Source: Candidatus Intricatilinea gracilis
Lineage (GTDB): Bacteria > Pseudomonadota > Gammaproteobacteria > Burkholderiales > Burkholderiaceae_C
Length of the DNA stretch: 64,000 bases
Assembly: GCA_016702605.1 (NCBI GenBank)
Contig: JADJDQ010000003.1
Span: forward strand, 361,501 to 425,500
Direction of reading: 5' to 3'
Shown: positions 8,008 through 17,135 of the stretch, piece by piece
Position numbering within the stretch: position 1 is the stretch's first letter
Layout: each line of letters begins with the position of its first letter
The notes under the pieces: generated by a model
What the model was told of the DNA's origin: nothing
Database searches by the model: none
What the model saw: the letters and a program-made list of their open reading frames with translations, nothing else
Translations under genes and position numbers: made by a program

Positions 8008-9560
8008 CGCCCGTTCGCCGTGATGTCATCGTGGTGGGCGCCGGCCCGGCGGGCGCCAGTGCTGCGTCGTGGCTGGTGCAGTCGGGCCTGGGGGTGGTGT
8101 TGATCGACCGCGCCGCGCAGGTCTGCGCGAGTCTGGCGCAGTACCAGTTTGCGCAGGACTGGTTGCTCGGCCTGCCCGGCCAGCGCCTGGCCGACATCGG
8201 CGCGTCGTACGCCCGCCACCTCGACCAGTTGGCAGCCAGCCACCCACTCGACCTGCTGCTTGGCCAGGCGCCGACCGCCATCGGCCACGACGCCACCGGC
8301 CTGTGGCGGGTGGTGGTGGGTGATCAGGTACTGCTCGCGCCGGCGCTGGTGATCGCCACCGGCTTGTTGCCGCGCCGGCCGGCTGCCTATTTCGCCGGCA
8401 GCGCCGACCAGGCGGCCGCTGCCACCCGCACTGCTGCAAGCGCAGACTCAGTAGCAACCGCAACCGCAACCGCAACTGCGACCCCGACGCCGACACCGAC
8501 ACCGACTGGCAACACAACGACCACGCGGTCCGACCGAGGTCCGGCACCACACCAGGTGCTCGACGCCATCAGCCTGACCGCCTGGCGCGACCGGTTGCCA
8601 CCCGCCAGCCGTGTCCTGCTGCTCGGCGGCGGCGACAACGCTGCCGAGAACGCCGCCTATCTGCACGAGTGTGGCCACCTGGTCACCGTGGCCTGCCGCG
8701 CCTGGCGCGCTCAGCCTGCCTTGCTGGCCAAGGTGCGCGCAGCGGCGGCGGGCATCGAGCAGGTGTTCACCGCGACCTCGCCGGTGCTGCTGGCACCTGG
8801 CGGTGCGCCGTCCAGCCCGCCAGCTGGCGCAGAACATGGCGCGCAGCCCGGCGGTCACACCAGCGCTCGGTCCGGTGGCAAGACAGCCGACGCGAGCCAG
8901 CCGCTGCGCATGCAGTTTGCCGATGCCAGCGTGCGCGAGTTCGACGTGCTGGCGGTGTTGTTCGGCTTTGGCCCCGACCGCTCGGCCTACGAACTGGCGT
9001 TGACGGCGCTGGACCAGGCCGACCACGCCGGCCGCGCCGCCTCGGCCCACGCCAGTGCACTGGCCGACGTGCCCGAGGCCGGGCTGTTCGTGGCCGGAGA
9101 TGCCTCGGCGCGCTGGCACCCCTGTGTGCAGACTGCCCTGGGCGACGGTGTCCGTGTCGCCAAGGCCGTGCTGCACCAGCGGGCCGCCGGTGTGCCGACA
9201 CCGCCGCGGCCACATCGGCGCCTCAGACTCGACGGCCTGGAGCTGCAGGCCAGCATCGGCTGGCTCGACCACGAGCACCACGAGCCGCAGGCCATCCGGG
9301 TCGACACCGAACTCAATCTGCAGCCCAATCCCCTGCCCGACGACGACCTGGCGCATGTGCTCGACTACCGGCTGGTGCGCCAGCTCATCACCGACACCTG
9401 CGGCGACGGCCACACCCGCCTGCTCGAAACGCTGAGCGAGCGCCTGGCGCAACGCCTCATGCGCCTGCCGGGTGTGCTGGGTGTGCGGGTCAACATCACC
9501 AAGCTGGAAATCTTCGATGACTGTCACGTTGCAATCGGCGCCGAACTCGGCCAGTGGTGA
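8004..9560 (+). CDS. FAD-dependent oxidoreductase fused to dihydroneopterin aldolase (FolB)
   Basis: 518 residues from GTG 8004, overlapping the previous stop. Residues about 6-400 form a two-dinucleotide-fold flavoprotein of the thioredoxin-reductase type: VIVVGAGPAGASAASWL binds FAD, RVLLLGGGDNAAENAAYL is the NAD(P)-type fold and GLFVAGDASARWHPCVQTALGDG is the second FAD motif. No CxxC redox pair is visible. A low-complexity Ala/Thr/Pro linker interrupts it near residues 151-168. From about residue 408 the protein is a FolB domain (LRLDGLELQASIGWLDHE ... VNITKLEIFDDCHVAIG) with the conserved Lys. FolB makes 6-hydroxymethyl-dihydropterin for folate synthesis. The reading frame is open throughout, so the fusion looks real. 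What the oxidoreductase half reduces is unknown. Confidence 0.82.
   Translation: MTPVRRDVIVVGAGPAGASAASWLVQSGLGVVLIDRAAQVCASLAQYQFAQDWLLGLPGQRLADIGASYARHLDQLAASHPLDLLLGQAPTAIGHDATGLWRVVVGDQVLLAPALVIATGLLPRRPAAYFAGSADQAAAATRTAASADSVATATATATATPTPTPTPTGNTTTTRSDRGPAPHQVLDAISLTAWRDRLPPASRVLLLGGGDNAAENAAYLHECGHLVTVACRAWRAQPALLAKVRAAAAGIEQVFTATSPVLLAPGGAPSSPPAGAEHGAQPGGHTSARSGGKTADASQPLRMQFADASVREFDVLAVLFGFGPDRSAYELALTALDQADHAGRAASAHASALADVPEAGLFVAGDASARWHPCVQTALGDGVRVAKAVLHQRAAGVPTPPRPHRRLRLDGLELQASIGWLDHEHHEPQAIRVDTELNLQPNPLPDDDLAHVLDYRLVRQLITDTCGDGHTRLLETLSERLAQRLMRLPGVLGVRVNITKLEIFDDCHVAIGAELGQW
8454..8507 (+). repeat. Hexanucleotide-like repeat encoding (Ala-Thr)5(Pro-Thr)4
   Basis: Eighteen codons alternate GCN-ACN five times and then CCN-ACN four times inside the oxidoreductase/FolB gene. 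The first units are identical GCAACC hexamers, so slippage is possible, but changes of whole hexamers keep the frame. It probably encodes a flexible surface loop. Confidence 0.85.
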
Positions 9561-9564
9561 TCAA

Positions 9565-10518
9565 GTGAACGCTCCCAGTTCGAACACCTCCGACCGCAAG
9601 GCCGAGTTCGAGATCAACAAACTCAGCAAGCGTCTGCATCGCCAGGTGGGCCAGGCGATCACCGACTACAAGATGATCGACGCCGGCGACAAGGTGATGG
9701 TCTGCCTGTCGGGCGGCAAGGACAGTTTTGCGCTGCTCGACATCCTGCTCGGCCTGAAGCTTCGTGCGCCGGTGCCGTTCGACATCGTGGCGGTCAACCT
9801 CGACCAGAAGCAGCCGGGCTTTCCGGCCGAGGTATTGCCCGACTACCTGCGAAGTCGAGGCGTGCCGTTTCACATCGAGACACGCGACACCTACAGCACC
9901 GTCAAGCGCCTGATCCCCGAGGGCAAGACCATGTGCAGCCTGTGTTCGCGCCTGCGCCGCGGCATCCTGTACCGCGTGGCCGGTGAACTGGGCGCCACCA
10001 AGATCGCGCTGGGCCATCACCGCGATGACTTTCTGGGCACCATCTTTCTCAACATGTTCTTCGGCGGCAAGTTGAAGGGCATGCCGCCCAAGCTGGTGAG
10101 CGACGACGGCCGCCACACGGTGATCCGCCCGCTGGCCTATGTCGCCGAGACCGATCTCGAGCGCTGGGCCGACCACCGCCAGTTCCCCATCATCCCGTGC
10201 AGCCTGTGCGGCAGCCAGGAGAACCTGCAGCGGGTGTTGATCAAGCAGATGCTGCGCGAGTGGGATCAGAAGTACCCCGGGCGCATCGACAACATGCACC
10301 GCGCGTTTGCCAACGTGGTGCCGTCGCACCTGCTGGATCGGCAGCTGTTTGCGTTCGAGACACTCCTGCCCACCGGCCAGCCCGACGCCGACGGTGACCA
10401 CGCCTTCGACGAAGACGAGTCGGCTTGCGCGCCGGCCACCGGCAGCGCCGAGCCCATCACCATCAACCCGGTGCAACTGGCCTGGTTGGGCAAGGACGCT
10501 GGGCCGGCTTTAGGCTAG
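9565..10518 (+). CDS. ttcA: tRNA 2-thiocytidine(32) synthetase TtcA
   Basis: ATP-dependent 2-thiolation of cytidine 32 in tRNA, using an Fe-S cluster. 317 residues from GTG 9565 (NAPSSNTSDRKAEFEINKL). An in-frame ATG at 9517 would add 16 residues overlapping folB and is less likely. The PP-loop CLSGGKDSFALLD starts near residue 47. The two Cys pairs MCSLCSRLRRG (about 122-126) and PCSLCGSQENLQ (about 211-215) provide the cluster ligands. GHHRDDFLGTIFLNMFFGGKLKGMPP is also conserved. It follows folB by 4 bp and is probably translationally coupled to it. Confidence 0.95.
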   Translation: MNAPSSNTSDRKAEFEINKLSKRLHRQVGQAITDYKMIDAGDKVMVCLSGGKDSFALLDILLGLKLRAPVPFDIVAVNLDQKQPGFPAEVLPDYLRSRGVPFHIETRDTYSTVKRLIPEGKTMCSLCSRLRRGILYRVAGELGATKIALGHHRDDFLGTIFLNMFFGGKLKGMPPKLVSDDGRHTVIRPLAYVAETDLERWADHRQFPIIPCSLCGSQENLQRVLIKQMLREWDQKYPGRIDNMHRAFANVVPSHLLDRQLFAFETLLPTGQPDADGDHAFDEDESACAPATGSAEPITINPVQLAWLGKDAGPALG

Positions 10519-10576
10519 GCTTAAGCTTTCCTCGCGGGCGCCGTGCCTGGCGCCGCCCTCCCTCAGGAGTCAGGCC

Positions 10577-11263
10577 ATGACAGTGTTCACTCTTTTGCCC
10601 GCCCGCCGGCGCACCCTGCTGCGCAGCTTGTCCGCCCTGGCCGTGGCCGGCCTGCTGGGTGCCTGCGCGGGTGTGCCGCAGATCGCCGCGGATGTGTCGA
10701 GTTACGGCATCTGGCCGGCCGGGCGCAGTGCCGGCAATTACGCCTTCGAACGCCTGCCGTCGCAAACCCGTGGTGGCACGGACCAGGACAAGCTCGAAGC
10801 TGCGGCGCGTGGCGCGCTCGAACGAGCCGGTTTCAAACCCGCCGCCGCACCCGACCAGGCCGACGTGCTGGTGCAGGTGGGGGGCCGCCAGGGCCGTGTC
10901 ATCGACGCCTCGCCCTGGTTCGACTTCGGCGTCACCGGCTGGTGGGGCGGACGGCGCGGGCCCTATGTCGGCGGGCCACGCCGGTTTCACCCCATCTACG
11001 GGCCCGGTCCCTACGTCGGCACCTCCGCGGGTATGTTCTGGGGCCCCTGGCCGGCCGACCCGACACGCGATTACCGCGAGATCGCCCTGTTGCTGATCGA
11101 CCGGCCCAGCCACATGGCGCTGGTCGAGGTGCATGTGCGGCAAGAGGCGCGTTATGTGGGCGACGACAGCATCGGCGCCATGTTCGACGCGGCGCTGCTG
11201 GGGTTTCCGCAATTGCCCGAGGGTGAACGCAGCGTGGTCGTGCCACTGCAACCCAAGAGCTGA
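10577..11263 (+). CDS. DUF4136 lipoprotein
   Basis: 228 residues. A strong AGGAG site (10565-10569) precedes ATG 10577. The N-terminal basic region, hydrophobic core and lipobox LLGAC (Cys about residue 31) predict a lipidated envelope protein. The body matches the DUF4136 pattern: SYGIWPAGRSAGNYAFERLPSQ near the start, repeated Ala-rich helices, DVLVQVGGRQ, a Gly/Trp/Tyr-rich central stretch, and RDYREIALLLIDRPSHMALVEVH. Function is unknown; members are outer-membrane-associated lipoproteins. It is convergent with the DUF6279 gene, whose stop is only 9 bp away. Confidence 0.88.
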   Translation: MTVFTLLPARRRTLLRSLSALAVAGLLGACAGVPQIAADVSSYGIWPAGRSAGNYAFERLPSQTRGGTDQDKLEAAARGALERAGFKPAAAPDQADVLVQVGGRQGRVIDASPWFDFGVTGWWGGRRGPYVGGPRRFHPIYGPGPYVGTSAGMFWGPWPADPTRDYREIALLLIDRPSHMALVEVHVRQEARYVGDDSIGAMFDAALLGFPQLPEGERSVVVPLQPKS

Positions 11264-11272
11264 CAAGCCAGC

Positions 11273-12307
11273 TCAGCTGGCCGGTGTCAGGCTCGGCCGC
11301 CGCGTGGCCGCGGCGGGCAACACATGGCCCCGCAGGTCCTGCGCCCAGCCACGCAGGTTGCGTGCGGCGGTCTCGCGCTGTTCGGCGTTGGTGCGGTTGT
11401 GCAGCTCGGCGCCCACCGTGCATTGATACGTCAGCAGCTGCTGGCGCCAGGCCTTGGTGGCCGCGTCGGCGGTGGCGCCGGGCCGCAGCAAGGTGTCGGC
11501 GAGTTGCTGGCGGGCATCGGCCGCGGCGGGTGTGTCGGGCGTCGTGCCCGCCACGGCGCGTAGGGCTTGCAGCAGGGCCGACTGGTCACGCACCATGCCG
11601 GAAAACCAGCGCTCGGCGTCCCAGGGTGTGGCGCCTTGCTGGCGTTCGACCAGGTAGCGGCGCTGCGCGCTGTCGAGCTTGCCGTACAACATCTCGGCGC
11701 GGTCACGCACCCGTTCGACGTCACCCGCCAGCCGCTCGGCAGGTTTGGCTTGCAGATGGTCGTCGCGCCAATCGGCGTTCTTGCTGGCCTGGCGCGCCTG
11801 GATGGACTCGAGCTGGCGCGGCTCGAGTGTGGCAGCCAGCTCGGTGGCGGCGGGCAGCAGCTGCGTGAGGTAAAGCGTGCGGCGCTGGGTGAACTTGTCC
11901 CACCAGGCGCAGACCTGGGCGGGTGTGGTGTCCTGGCGCACCTCGCGCGCCGCTTGTTCGAGCAGCGCAATGTCGTCGGCCAGCGCCTGGCTGCGGTGCC
12001 AGGCCATCCAGTCCTGCAGGGCGACGCGCAGGCGGGGCTTCTGGTCGTCGTTGAATCCGACATACCGGTCGAGCCACCAGGTGGCCAGATTCACCCCCTG
12101 GCCATACCCAAGGCTGAGGGTGCTGCAGCCCGCGAGCAGGGCAACCCCGGCCACGGCCGCCGGCAGATGCCAGCGGCGCCGGGTCCGCCGGTCAGGCCGG
12201 TCAGCCAGGTCCGGTCCGTGTGGCTGAGAAGTGTGAGCAAACTGAGCAGGCGCAATCCGTGCGCAGACGAGCAGTGTGGCCGCGCCAGCCATCACGACCT
12301 TGGTCAT
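11273..12307 (-). CDS. DUF6279-type lipoprotein
   Basis: A Cys-containing lipobox (AAVAGVALLAGCSTLSLGYGQG) is followed by an Arg/Gln/Asp-rich alpha-helical domain with WWLDRYVGFNDDQKPRLRVALQDWMAWHR, characteristic of DUF6279 envelope lipoproteins. The start is uncertain. ATG 12305-12307 leaves about 60 residues before the lipobox, including an extra hydrophobic stretch. A true lipoprotein signal would begin nearer RTRRRWHLP, where only non-ATG starts such as CTG exist. The 5' part faces the glmU start divergently and the two promoters must share about 80 bp. Function is unknown. Confidence 0.75.
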   Translation of the reverse strand: MTKVVMAGAATLLVCARIAPAQFAHTSQPHGPDLADRPDRRTRRRWHLPAAVAGVALLAGCSTLSLGYGQGVNLATWWLDRYVGFNDDQKPRLRVALQDWMAWHRSQALADDIALLEQAAREVRQDTTPAQVCAWWDKFTQRRTLYLTQLLPAATELAATLEPRQLESIQARQASKNADWRDDHLQAKPAERLAGDVERVRDRAEMLYGKLDSAQRRYLVERQQGATPWDAERWFSGMVRDQSALLQALRAVAGTTPDTPAAADARQQLADTLLRPGATADAATKAWRQQLLTYQCTVGAELHNRTNAEQRETAARNLRGWAQDLRGHVLPAAATRRPSLTPAS

Positions 12308-12383
12308 ACGCCGGACGGCGGCATGACAAGTGCTGCGGATAATCCGCGCCTTCTCGACTCGATCGAACTTCAAGGACATGGGC

Positions 12384-13800
12384 ATGTTGCTCGACGTGGT
12401 GATCATGGCTGCCGGCAAAGGGACACGGATGCGTTCGGCGCGTCCCAAGGTGCTGCATCAGCTGGCCGGCATGCCGCTATTGCAGCATGTGCTGCAGACC
12501 GGCCGTGCCCTGGGGGCGACTCGATTGATCACAGTGACCGGCCACGGCGCCGAGTTGGTGGAAGCCGCCATGCGCGCCGCCCTGCCCGACCTGCCGCTCG
12601 CCTTTGTACGCCAGGAACCGCAACTCGGCACCGGCCACGCCGTGCAGCAGGCCGTGCCGGCACTCGAGGAGTCGGCCGACGGTGAGGGCGTGACACTCAT
12701 CCTCAACGGCGACGTGCCGCTGGTGCGCGCCGAAACCGCTCGTGCGCTGGTCGAGGCCTGCGGCGGCACCCGCCTGGCGCTGCTGACCGTGGTGCTCGAT
12801 GACCCGAGCGGTTACGGCCGCATCGTGCGCAAACCCGACGGCACAAGTGCTGGCCATCGTCGAACACAAGGACGCCAGCCCCGAGCAACGCGCCATCAAC
12901 GAGGTCTACACCGGCATGATGGCCGTGCCCACCACCCGGCTGAAAGCCTGGCTGGCGCGCCTGAACAACCACAACGTGCAAGGTGAGTACTACCTGACCG
13001 ACATCGTCGCCATGGCCGCCGCCGACGGCGTGCCGGTGGTAGCCACCCTGGCCGCCAGCGAGACCGAGGTGCTGGGCGTCAACAGCCCCCTGCAACTGGC
13101 CGACCTCGAGCGGCGTTACCAGCGCAGCCGCGCCGAAGCCCTGCTCGAAGCCGGCGTGCGCCTGGCAGACCCGGCACGGTTCGACGTGCGCGGTGAGCTG
13201 CACTGCGGCCGCGATGTCGAGATCGACGTCAACTGCATCTTCGAAGGCACGGTCACGCTGGGCGACGAGGTGCACATCGGCGCCAACTGCGTGATCCGCA
13301 ACGCCAGCATCGCCAACGGCGCGGTGATCCACCCCTTCACCCACATCGACGGCGAGGCGCTTGGCGTCGAGGTCGGCGAAGGTGCCCTGATCGGACCGTT
13401 CGCGCGGCTGCGCCCGGGCGCCAGGCTGGGCGCCGAGGTGCACATCGGCAACTTCGTCGAGGTCAAGAACTCGACCCTGGCCAAGGGCGCCAAGGCCAAC
13501 CACCTGGCCTATCTGGGCGACGCCACGGTGGGTGAACGCGTCAACTTCGGCGCCGGCAGCATCACGGCCAACTACGACGGCGCCAACAAACACCGCACCG
13601 TGATCGAGGCCGACGTGCACGTGGGCAGCAACTGCGTGCTGGTGGCACCGATCACCCTGGGCGCGGGCGCCACCATCGGCGGCGGCAGCACGATCAACAA
13701 GAACGCCCCGGCCGGACAACTCACCGTGGCACGTGCCCGCCAGGCCAGCCTGGCCGGCTGGACCCGCCCGGCCAAGGCGCCCAAGAAGGGCGCGGCTTGA
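12384..13800 (+). CDS. glmU: Bifunctional GlmU, disrupted by a +1 frameshift
   Basis: Acetylates GlcN-1-P and then uridylylates GlcNAc-1-P to UDP-GlcNAc, the entry to peptidoglycan and LPS. ATG 12384 (MLLDVVIMAAGKGTRMRS) has AAGGA upstream. The N-terminal uridyltransferase runs in one frame to GYGRIVRKPDGT. The rest (VLAIVEHKDASPEQRAINEVYTG, then the left-handed beta-helix acetyltransferase with hexapeptide repeats and NHLAYLGDATVGERVNFGAGSI) continues in the next frame. Removing one A of the AA at 12845-12846 restores an uninterrupted 471-residue GlmU. The gene is normally essential and both halves look unmutated, so a sequencing or assembly error is the likeliest explanation. Together with glmS downstream this is the amino-sugar nucleotide locus. 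Confidence 0.9.
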
Positions 13801-13828
13801 CCACATTGCCCGAGTGCCGCGAGGCCCG

Positions 13829-14278
13829 ATGACGCAAGAGGCCCGGCGCCGCTCCGTGCCCGAACTTGGCTGGTTGCCGATCCACCCGACGCACTACGAG
13901 CGCCTGGGTGTGAGTGAGGCCGCCGACACCACCGAGATCAGCGACACCATCGCCCGCGCCCTGGCCAAGGCCACCCCCCTGGCGCTGGCCGAAGCGCCCG
14001 ACGCCCAGGTGCCGCAGAACGACACCGACTGGCAGCTGGCCTGCGAGGTGCTGGCCGACCCGCTGCGCCGCGAGGTCTACGACCGCTACCTGGCGCGTGA
14101 ACGTGGTCAGGTGGCCACCGAGCAGCGCCGCCCTGGCCGGCTGGTCTGGCTGATGGTGGGTGGCGCGGCTGCCGCCTTGCTGCTGCTGGGACTGCTGCTG
14201 TTCAGGCCAGCTGCCGCACCGTCCGCTGCCAATCCGGCCGAGGCTGGAGCAAGCCAGGCCCAGGCAGCCAGCCGCTGA
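13829..14278 (+). CDS. J-domain-like single-pass membrane protein
   Basis: 149 residues from ATG 13829 (GAGG at -9). Residues 17-90 resemble a degenerate DnaJ domain: HYERLGVSEAADTTEISDTIARAL at the start and LACEVLADPLRREVYDRYLA at the end, like the first and last J helices. The HPD tripeptide needed to stimulate DnaK ATPase is absent, so it is unlikely to be a working co-chaperone. A C-terminal hydrophobic helix (LVWLMVGGAAAALLLLGLLLF) anchors it, followed by an Ala-rich tail. It starts 28 bp after glmU on the same strand. Function is unknown. Confidence 0.75.
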   Translation: MTQEARRRSVPELGWLPIHPTHYERLGVSEAADTTEISDTIARALAKATPLALAEAPDAQVPQNDTDWQLACEVLADPLRREVYDRYLARERGQVATEQRRPGRLVWLMVGGAAAALLLLGLLLFRPAAAPSAANPAEAGASQAQAASR

Positions 14279-14407
14279 GCGGGCCTGTGGCGCCGGACAC
14301 TTCGGCCACCTTGCCACGCCGATAACAGGGCCTTGTCCACCCTGCGCTTGCCGCCTCACAGGCCTCATCGGCCACCGGACGACAAGGCTCGCCCCGGCGC
14401 CGCGGTG

Positions 14408-14965
14408 TCACACCGTCGGGCCGGCAGGCAAGGCAATCTCCAGCCCGCACTTGGCGCGCACCACGCTGAAGAAACAACGCACGTTGCGCACGTTGGTGTC
14501 GGCGTTGAACAGGCGCTGCGCCAGTGCCTGGTAGGCCGCCATGTCGGCCACCTGCACGATGAGCACGAAGTCGGGCCCGCCGTGGGTGCGGTAACACTGC
14601 TGCACCCCTGCGTCCGCCACGGCACGCGCCTCGAAGCCGGCGAGTTTTTCGGCCGCCTGGTGATCCAGCGTGATCTCGACGATGGCCGTCAGCCCATGGC
14701 CCAGCGCGTCGGGCGACAACACCGCCACCGTGCGTTCGATCACCCCGGCGTCAACCAGCCGGCGCACCCGCCGCAAGCTGGTGGCGGGTGAGATGTGCAC
14801 CGCCTCGGCCAGCTCCTGGTTCGAGCGCGAGGCGTCACGCTGCAGTTCGGCCAGCAGGCGCAGGTCGATGGCGTCGAGCGCCGGCGCGGGGGTGGTCGTG
14901 CTGACGGCGGCCGCCTGAGCTGCAAGAACGCCGCTGGTGGACGCGGCTGGCGTGGGCGTGGACAT
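14408..14965 (-). CDS. Lrp/AsnC family transcriptional regulator
   Basis: 185 residues. The winged HTH is LDAIDLRLLAELQRDASRSNQELAEAVHISPATSLRRVRRLVDAGVIE, followed by the RAM ligand domain ending LALRQRLFNADTNVRNVRCFF-like. An Ala/Thr-rich N-terminal tail of about 30 residues is not shared by the family. ATG 14965 is chosen; a TTG four codons upstream is nearer the GAGG site. Such proteins form octamers that respond to amino acids. It is divergent from glmS with about 210 bp between the starts, so it might act on that promoter, but nothing in the sequence shows it. Confidence 0.9.
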   Translation of the reverse strand: MSTPTPAASTSGVLAAQAAAVSTTTPAPALDAIDLRLLAELQRDASRSNQELAEAVHISPATSLRRVRRLVDAGVIERTVAVLSPDALGHGLTAIVEITLDHQAAEKLAGFEARAVADAGVQQCYRTHGGPDFVLIVQVADMAAYQALAQRLFNADTNVRNVRCFFSVVRAKCGLEIALPAGPTV

Positions 14966-15176
14966 GACCGAAATCAACCTCGTATCTGTACTTGCCGCAA
15001 CTTTATTGCAGACAGACTCGATCGTGGTGTTTCATTACAAGAATCCATGAATTTTGACCATTCATTGCGCGCCGTCGTCTCTACCATCACAACCCTTGAA
15101 AAACACAGGCAGCCTCACTGCCGATTTTTCGTGTGTCCCCCACCCCGGTCATCGGGGCTAGCTGGAGTCTTCATTC

Positions 15177-17039
15177 ATGTGTGGCATCGTCGGCGCGGTC
15201 AGTCAACGCAACATCGTCCCCATCCTGCTGCAAGGCCTGCAGCGGCTCGAATACCGGGGTTATGACTCGTGCGGCGTGGCCGTGCATCAGGGCGGCGCGC
15301 TGCGCCGGGCGCGCAGCACCTCGCGTGTGAGCGAGCTCGACGCCCAGGTGCTGCATGACGGCGTCGAAGGCCTCACCGGCATCGCCCACACCCGCTGGGC
15401 CACCCACGGCGCACCGGCCGTGCACAACGCCCACCCGCACTTCAGCCACGGCACCGGGGCAGGCGCCAACAGCGCCCGCGCCGGCCGGATCGCCCTGGTG
15501 CACAACGGCATCATCGAGAACCATGAAGAACTGCGCGCCGAACTGCAAGGCCGCGGCTACGAGTTCAACAGCCAGACCGACACCGAGGTCATCGCCCACC
15601 TGATCGACTCGCTCTACCAGCACGACCTCAACGAAGCCGTGCTGCAGGCCGTGAGCCACCTGCGCGGCGCCTACGCCATCGCCGTGTTCTGCGCCGACGA
15701 GCCGCAACGCGTCATCGGCGCCCGCGAAGGCTCGCCACTCATCCTGGGCGTGGGCAAGGGCGAGAACTTCCTGGCCAGCGACGCCATGGCCCTGGCCGGC
15801 GTCACCGACCAGATCGTCTACCTCGAAGAGGGCGACGTCGTCGACATGCAGCAGGGCAAGTACTGGATCACCGCCCGCCAGCCCGACGGCACCCGCCAGC
15901 GTGTGGAACGCACCGTGCGCACCGTGCACGCCCACAGCGGCGCGGCCGAACTGGGGCCCTACCGCCACTACATGCAAAAGGAAATCTTCGAGCAGCCGCG
16001 CGCCATCGGCGACACGCTCGAAGGCATCGAGGGCATCACCCCCGAACTGTTCGGCGACAGCGCCTACAAGGTCTTCAAGGACATCGACCGCGTGCTCATC
16101 CTGGCCTGCGGCACCAGCTACTACAGCGGCTGCACCGCCAAATACTGGCTCGAGAGCATCGCCAAGATCCCCACGCAAGTGGAAGTGGCCAGCGAATACC
16201 GCTACCGCGACAGCGTGCCCGACCCGCGCACCCTGATCGTCACCATCAGCCAGAGCGGCGAAACCGCCGACACCCTGGCCGCCCTCAAGCACGCCCGCAG
16301 CCTGGGCATGCACCACACGCTGACCATCTGCAACGTGTCCACCAGCGCCATGGTGCGCGAATGCGAACTGGCCTACATCACCCGCGCCGGTGTCGAGATC
16401 GGCGTGGCCAGCACCAAGGCCTTCACCACCCAGCTCGCCGGCCTGTTCCTGCTCACCCTGGCCCTGGCCCAGTCACGCGGCCTGCTCAGCGACGCCGAAG
16501 AAGCGCGCCACCTCAAGGCCATGCGCCACCTGCCCGTGGCCCTGCAAGCCGTGCTGGCCCTGGAGCCGCAGATCATTGCCTGGGCCGAAGACTTTGCCCG
16601 CAAGGAAAACGCCCTCTTCCTCGGCCGCGGCCTGCACTACCCCATCGCCCTGGAAGGCGCCCTGAAACTCAAGGAAATCAGCTACATCCACGCCGAGGCC
16701 TACCCGGCAGGCGAGCTGAAACACGGCCCGCTCGCCCTGGTCACCGCGCAGATGCCGGTCGTCACCGTGGCCCCCAACGACGCCCTGCTCGAAAAGCTCA
16801 AGAGCAACCTGCAGGAAGTGCGCGCCCGCGCCGGCGAACTCTACGTCTTTGCCGACGCCGACACCCACATCGAAAGCGGCCCCGGCATCCACGTCATCCG
16901 TATGCCCGAACACTACGGCGAACTCAGCCCCATCCTGCACGTCGTGCCGCTGCAGCTGCTGGCGTATCACACGGCGTGTGCGCGGGGGACGGATGTGGAC
17001 AAGCCGCGCAACCTCGCAAAATCCGTGACTGTCGAATAG
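15177..17039 (+). CDS. glmS: Glutamine--fructose-6-phosphate aminotransferase (isomerizing)
   Basis: Makes glucosamine-6-phosphate from fructose-6-P and glutamine, feeding GlmM/GlmU. 620 residues. After Met removal the N-terminal nucleophile Cys is exposed (MCGIVGAVSQRN). The glutaminase domain has RGYDSCG, HTRWATHGAPAVHNAHPH and HNGIIENHEELR. Two SIS domains follow, with ACGTSYYSG, SQSGETADTL, GVASTKAFTTQ and the C-terminal DKPRNLAKSVTVE. A GGAG site precedes ATG 15177. The 3' end is duplicated 1.6 kb downstream, and the intervening DNA carries an accessory gene. Confidence 0.97.
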   Translation: MCGIVGAVSQRNIVPILLQGLQRLEYRGYDSCGVAVHQGGALRRARSTSRVSELDAQVLHDGVEGLTGIAHTRWATHGAPAVHNAHPHFSHGTGAGANSARAGRIALVHNGIIENHEELRAELQGRGYEFNSQTDTEVIAHLIDSLYQHDLNEAVLQAVSHLRGAYAIAVFCADEPQRVIGAREGSPLILGVGKGENFLASDAMALAGVTDQIVYLEEGDVVDMQQGKYWITARQPDGTRQRVERTVRTVHAHSGAAELGPYRHYMQKEIFEQPRAIGDTLEGIEGITPELFGDSAYKVFKDIDRVLILACGTSYYSGCTAKYWLESIAKIPTQVEVASEYRYRDSVPDPRTLIVTISQSGETADTLAALKHARSLGMHHTLTICNVSTSAMVRECELAYITRAGVEIGVASTKAFTTQLAGLFLLTLALAQSRGLLSDAEEARHLKAMRHLPVALQAVLALEPQIIAWAEDFARKENALFLGRGLHYPIALEGALKLKEISYIHAEAYPAGELKHGPLALVTAQMPVVTVAPNDALLEKLKSNLQEVRARAGELYVFADADTHIESGPGIHVIRMPEHYGELSPILHVVPLQLLAYHTACARGTDVDKPRNLAKSVTVE

Positions 17040-17057
17040 TCAGCAACTGCCCGTCAA

Positions 17058-17088
17058 ACGCCCGATCCCCATCGGGCGTTTTTGTTTG
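17058..17088 (+). terminator. glmS terminator
   Basis: A perfect 9-bp stem (17058-17066 with 17071-17079, loop CCCC) is followed by TTTTTGTTT. This is a textbook intrinsic terminator 18 bp after the glmS stop. Confidence 0.92.
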
Positions 17089-17135
17089 CGGTTCCCTTTG
17101 AAGCCTTCTTGTCTTCAAGCCGCAATCTCATCAGC

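Noticed and set aside
8454..8507. CRISPR or variable-number repeat array
   Set aside because: The repeat is a short in-frame dipeptide-coding tract without spacers.
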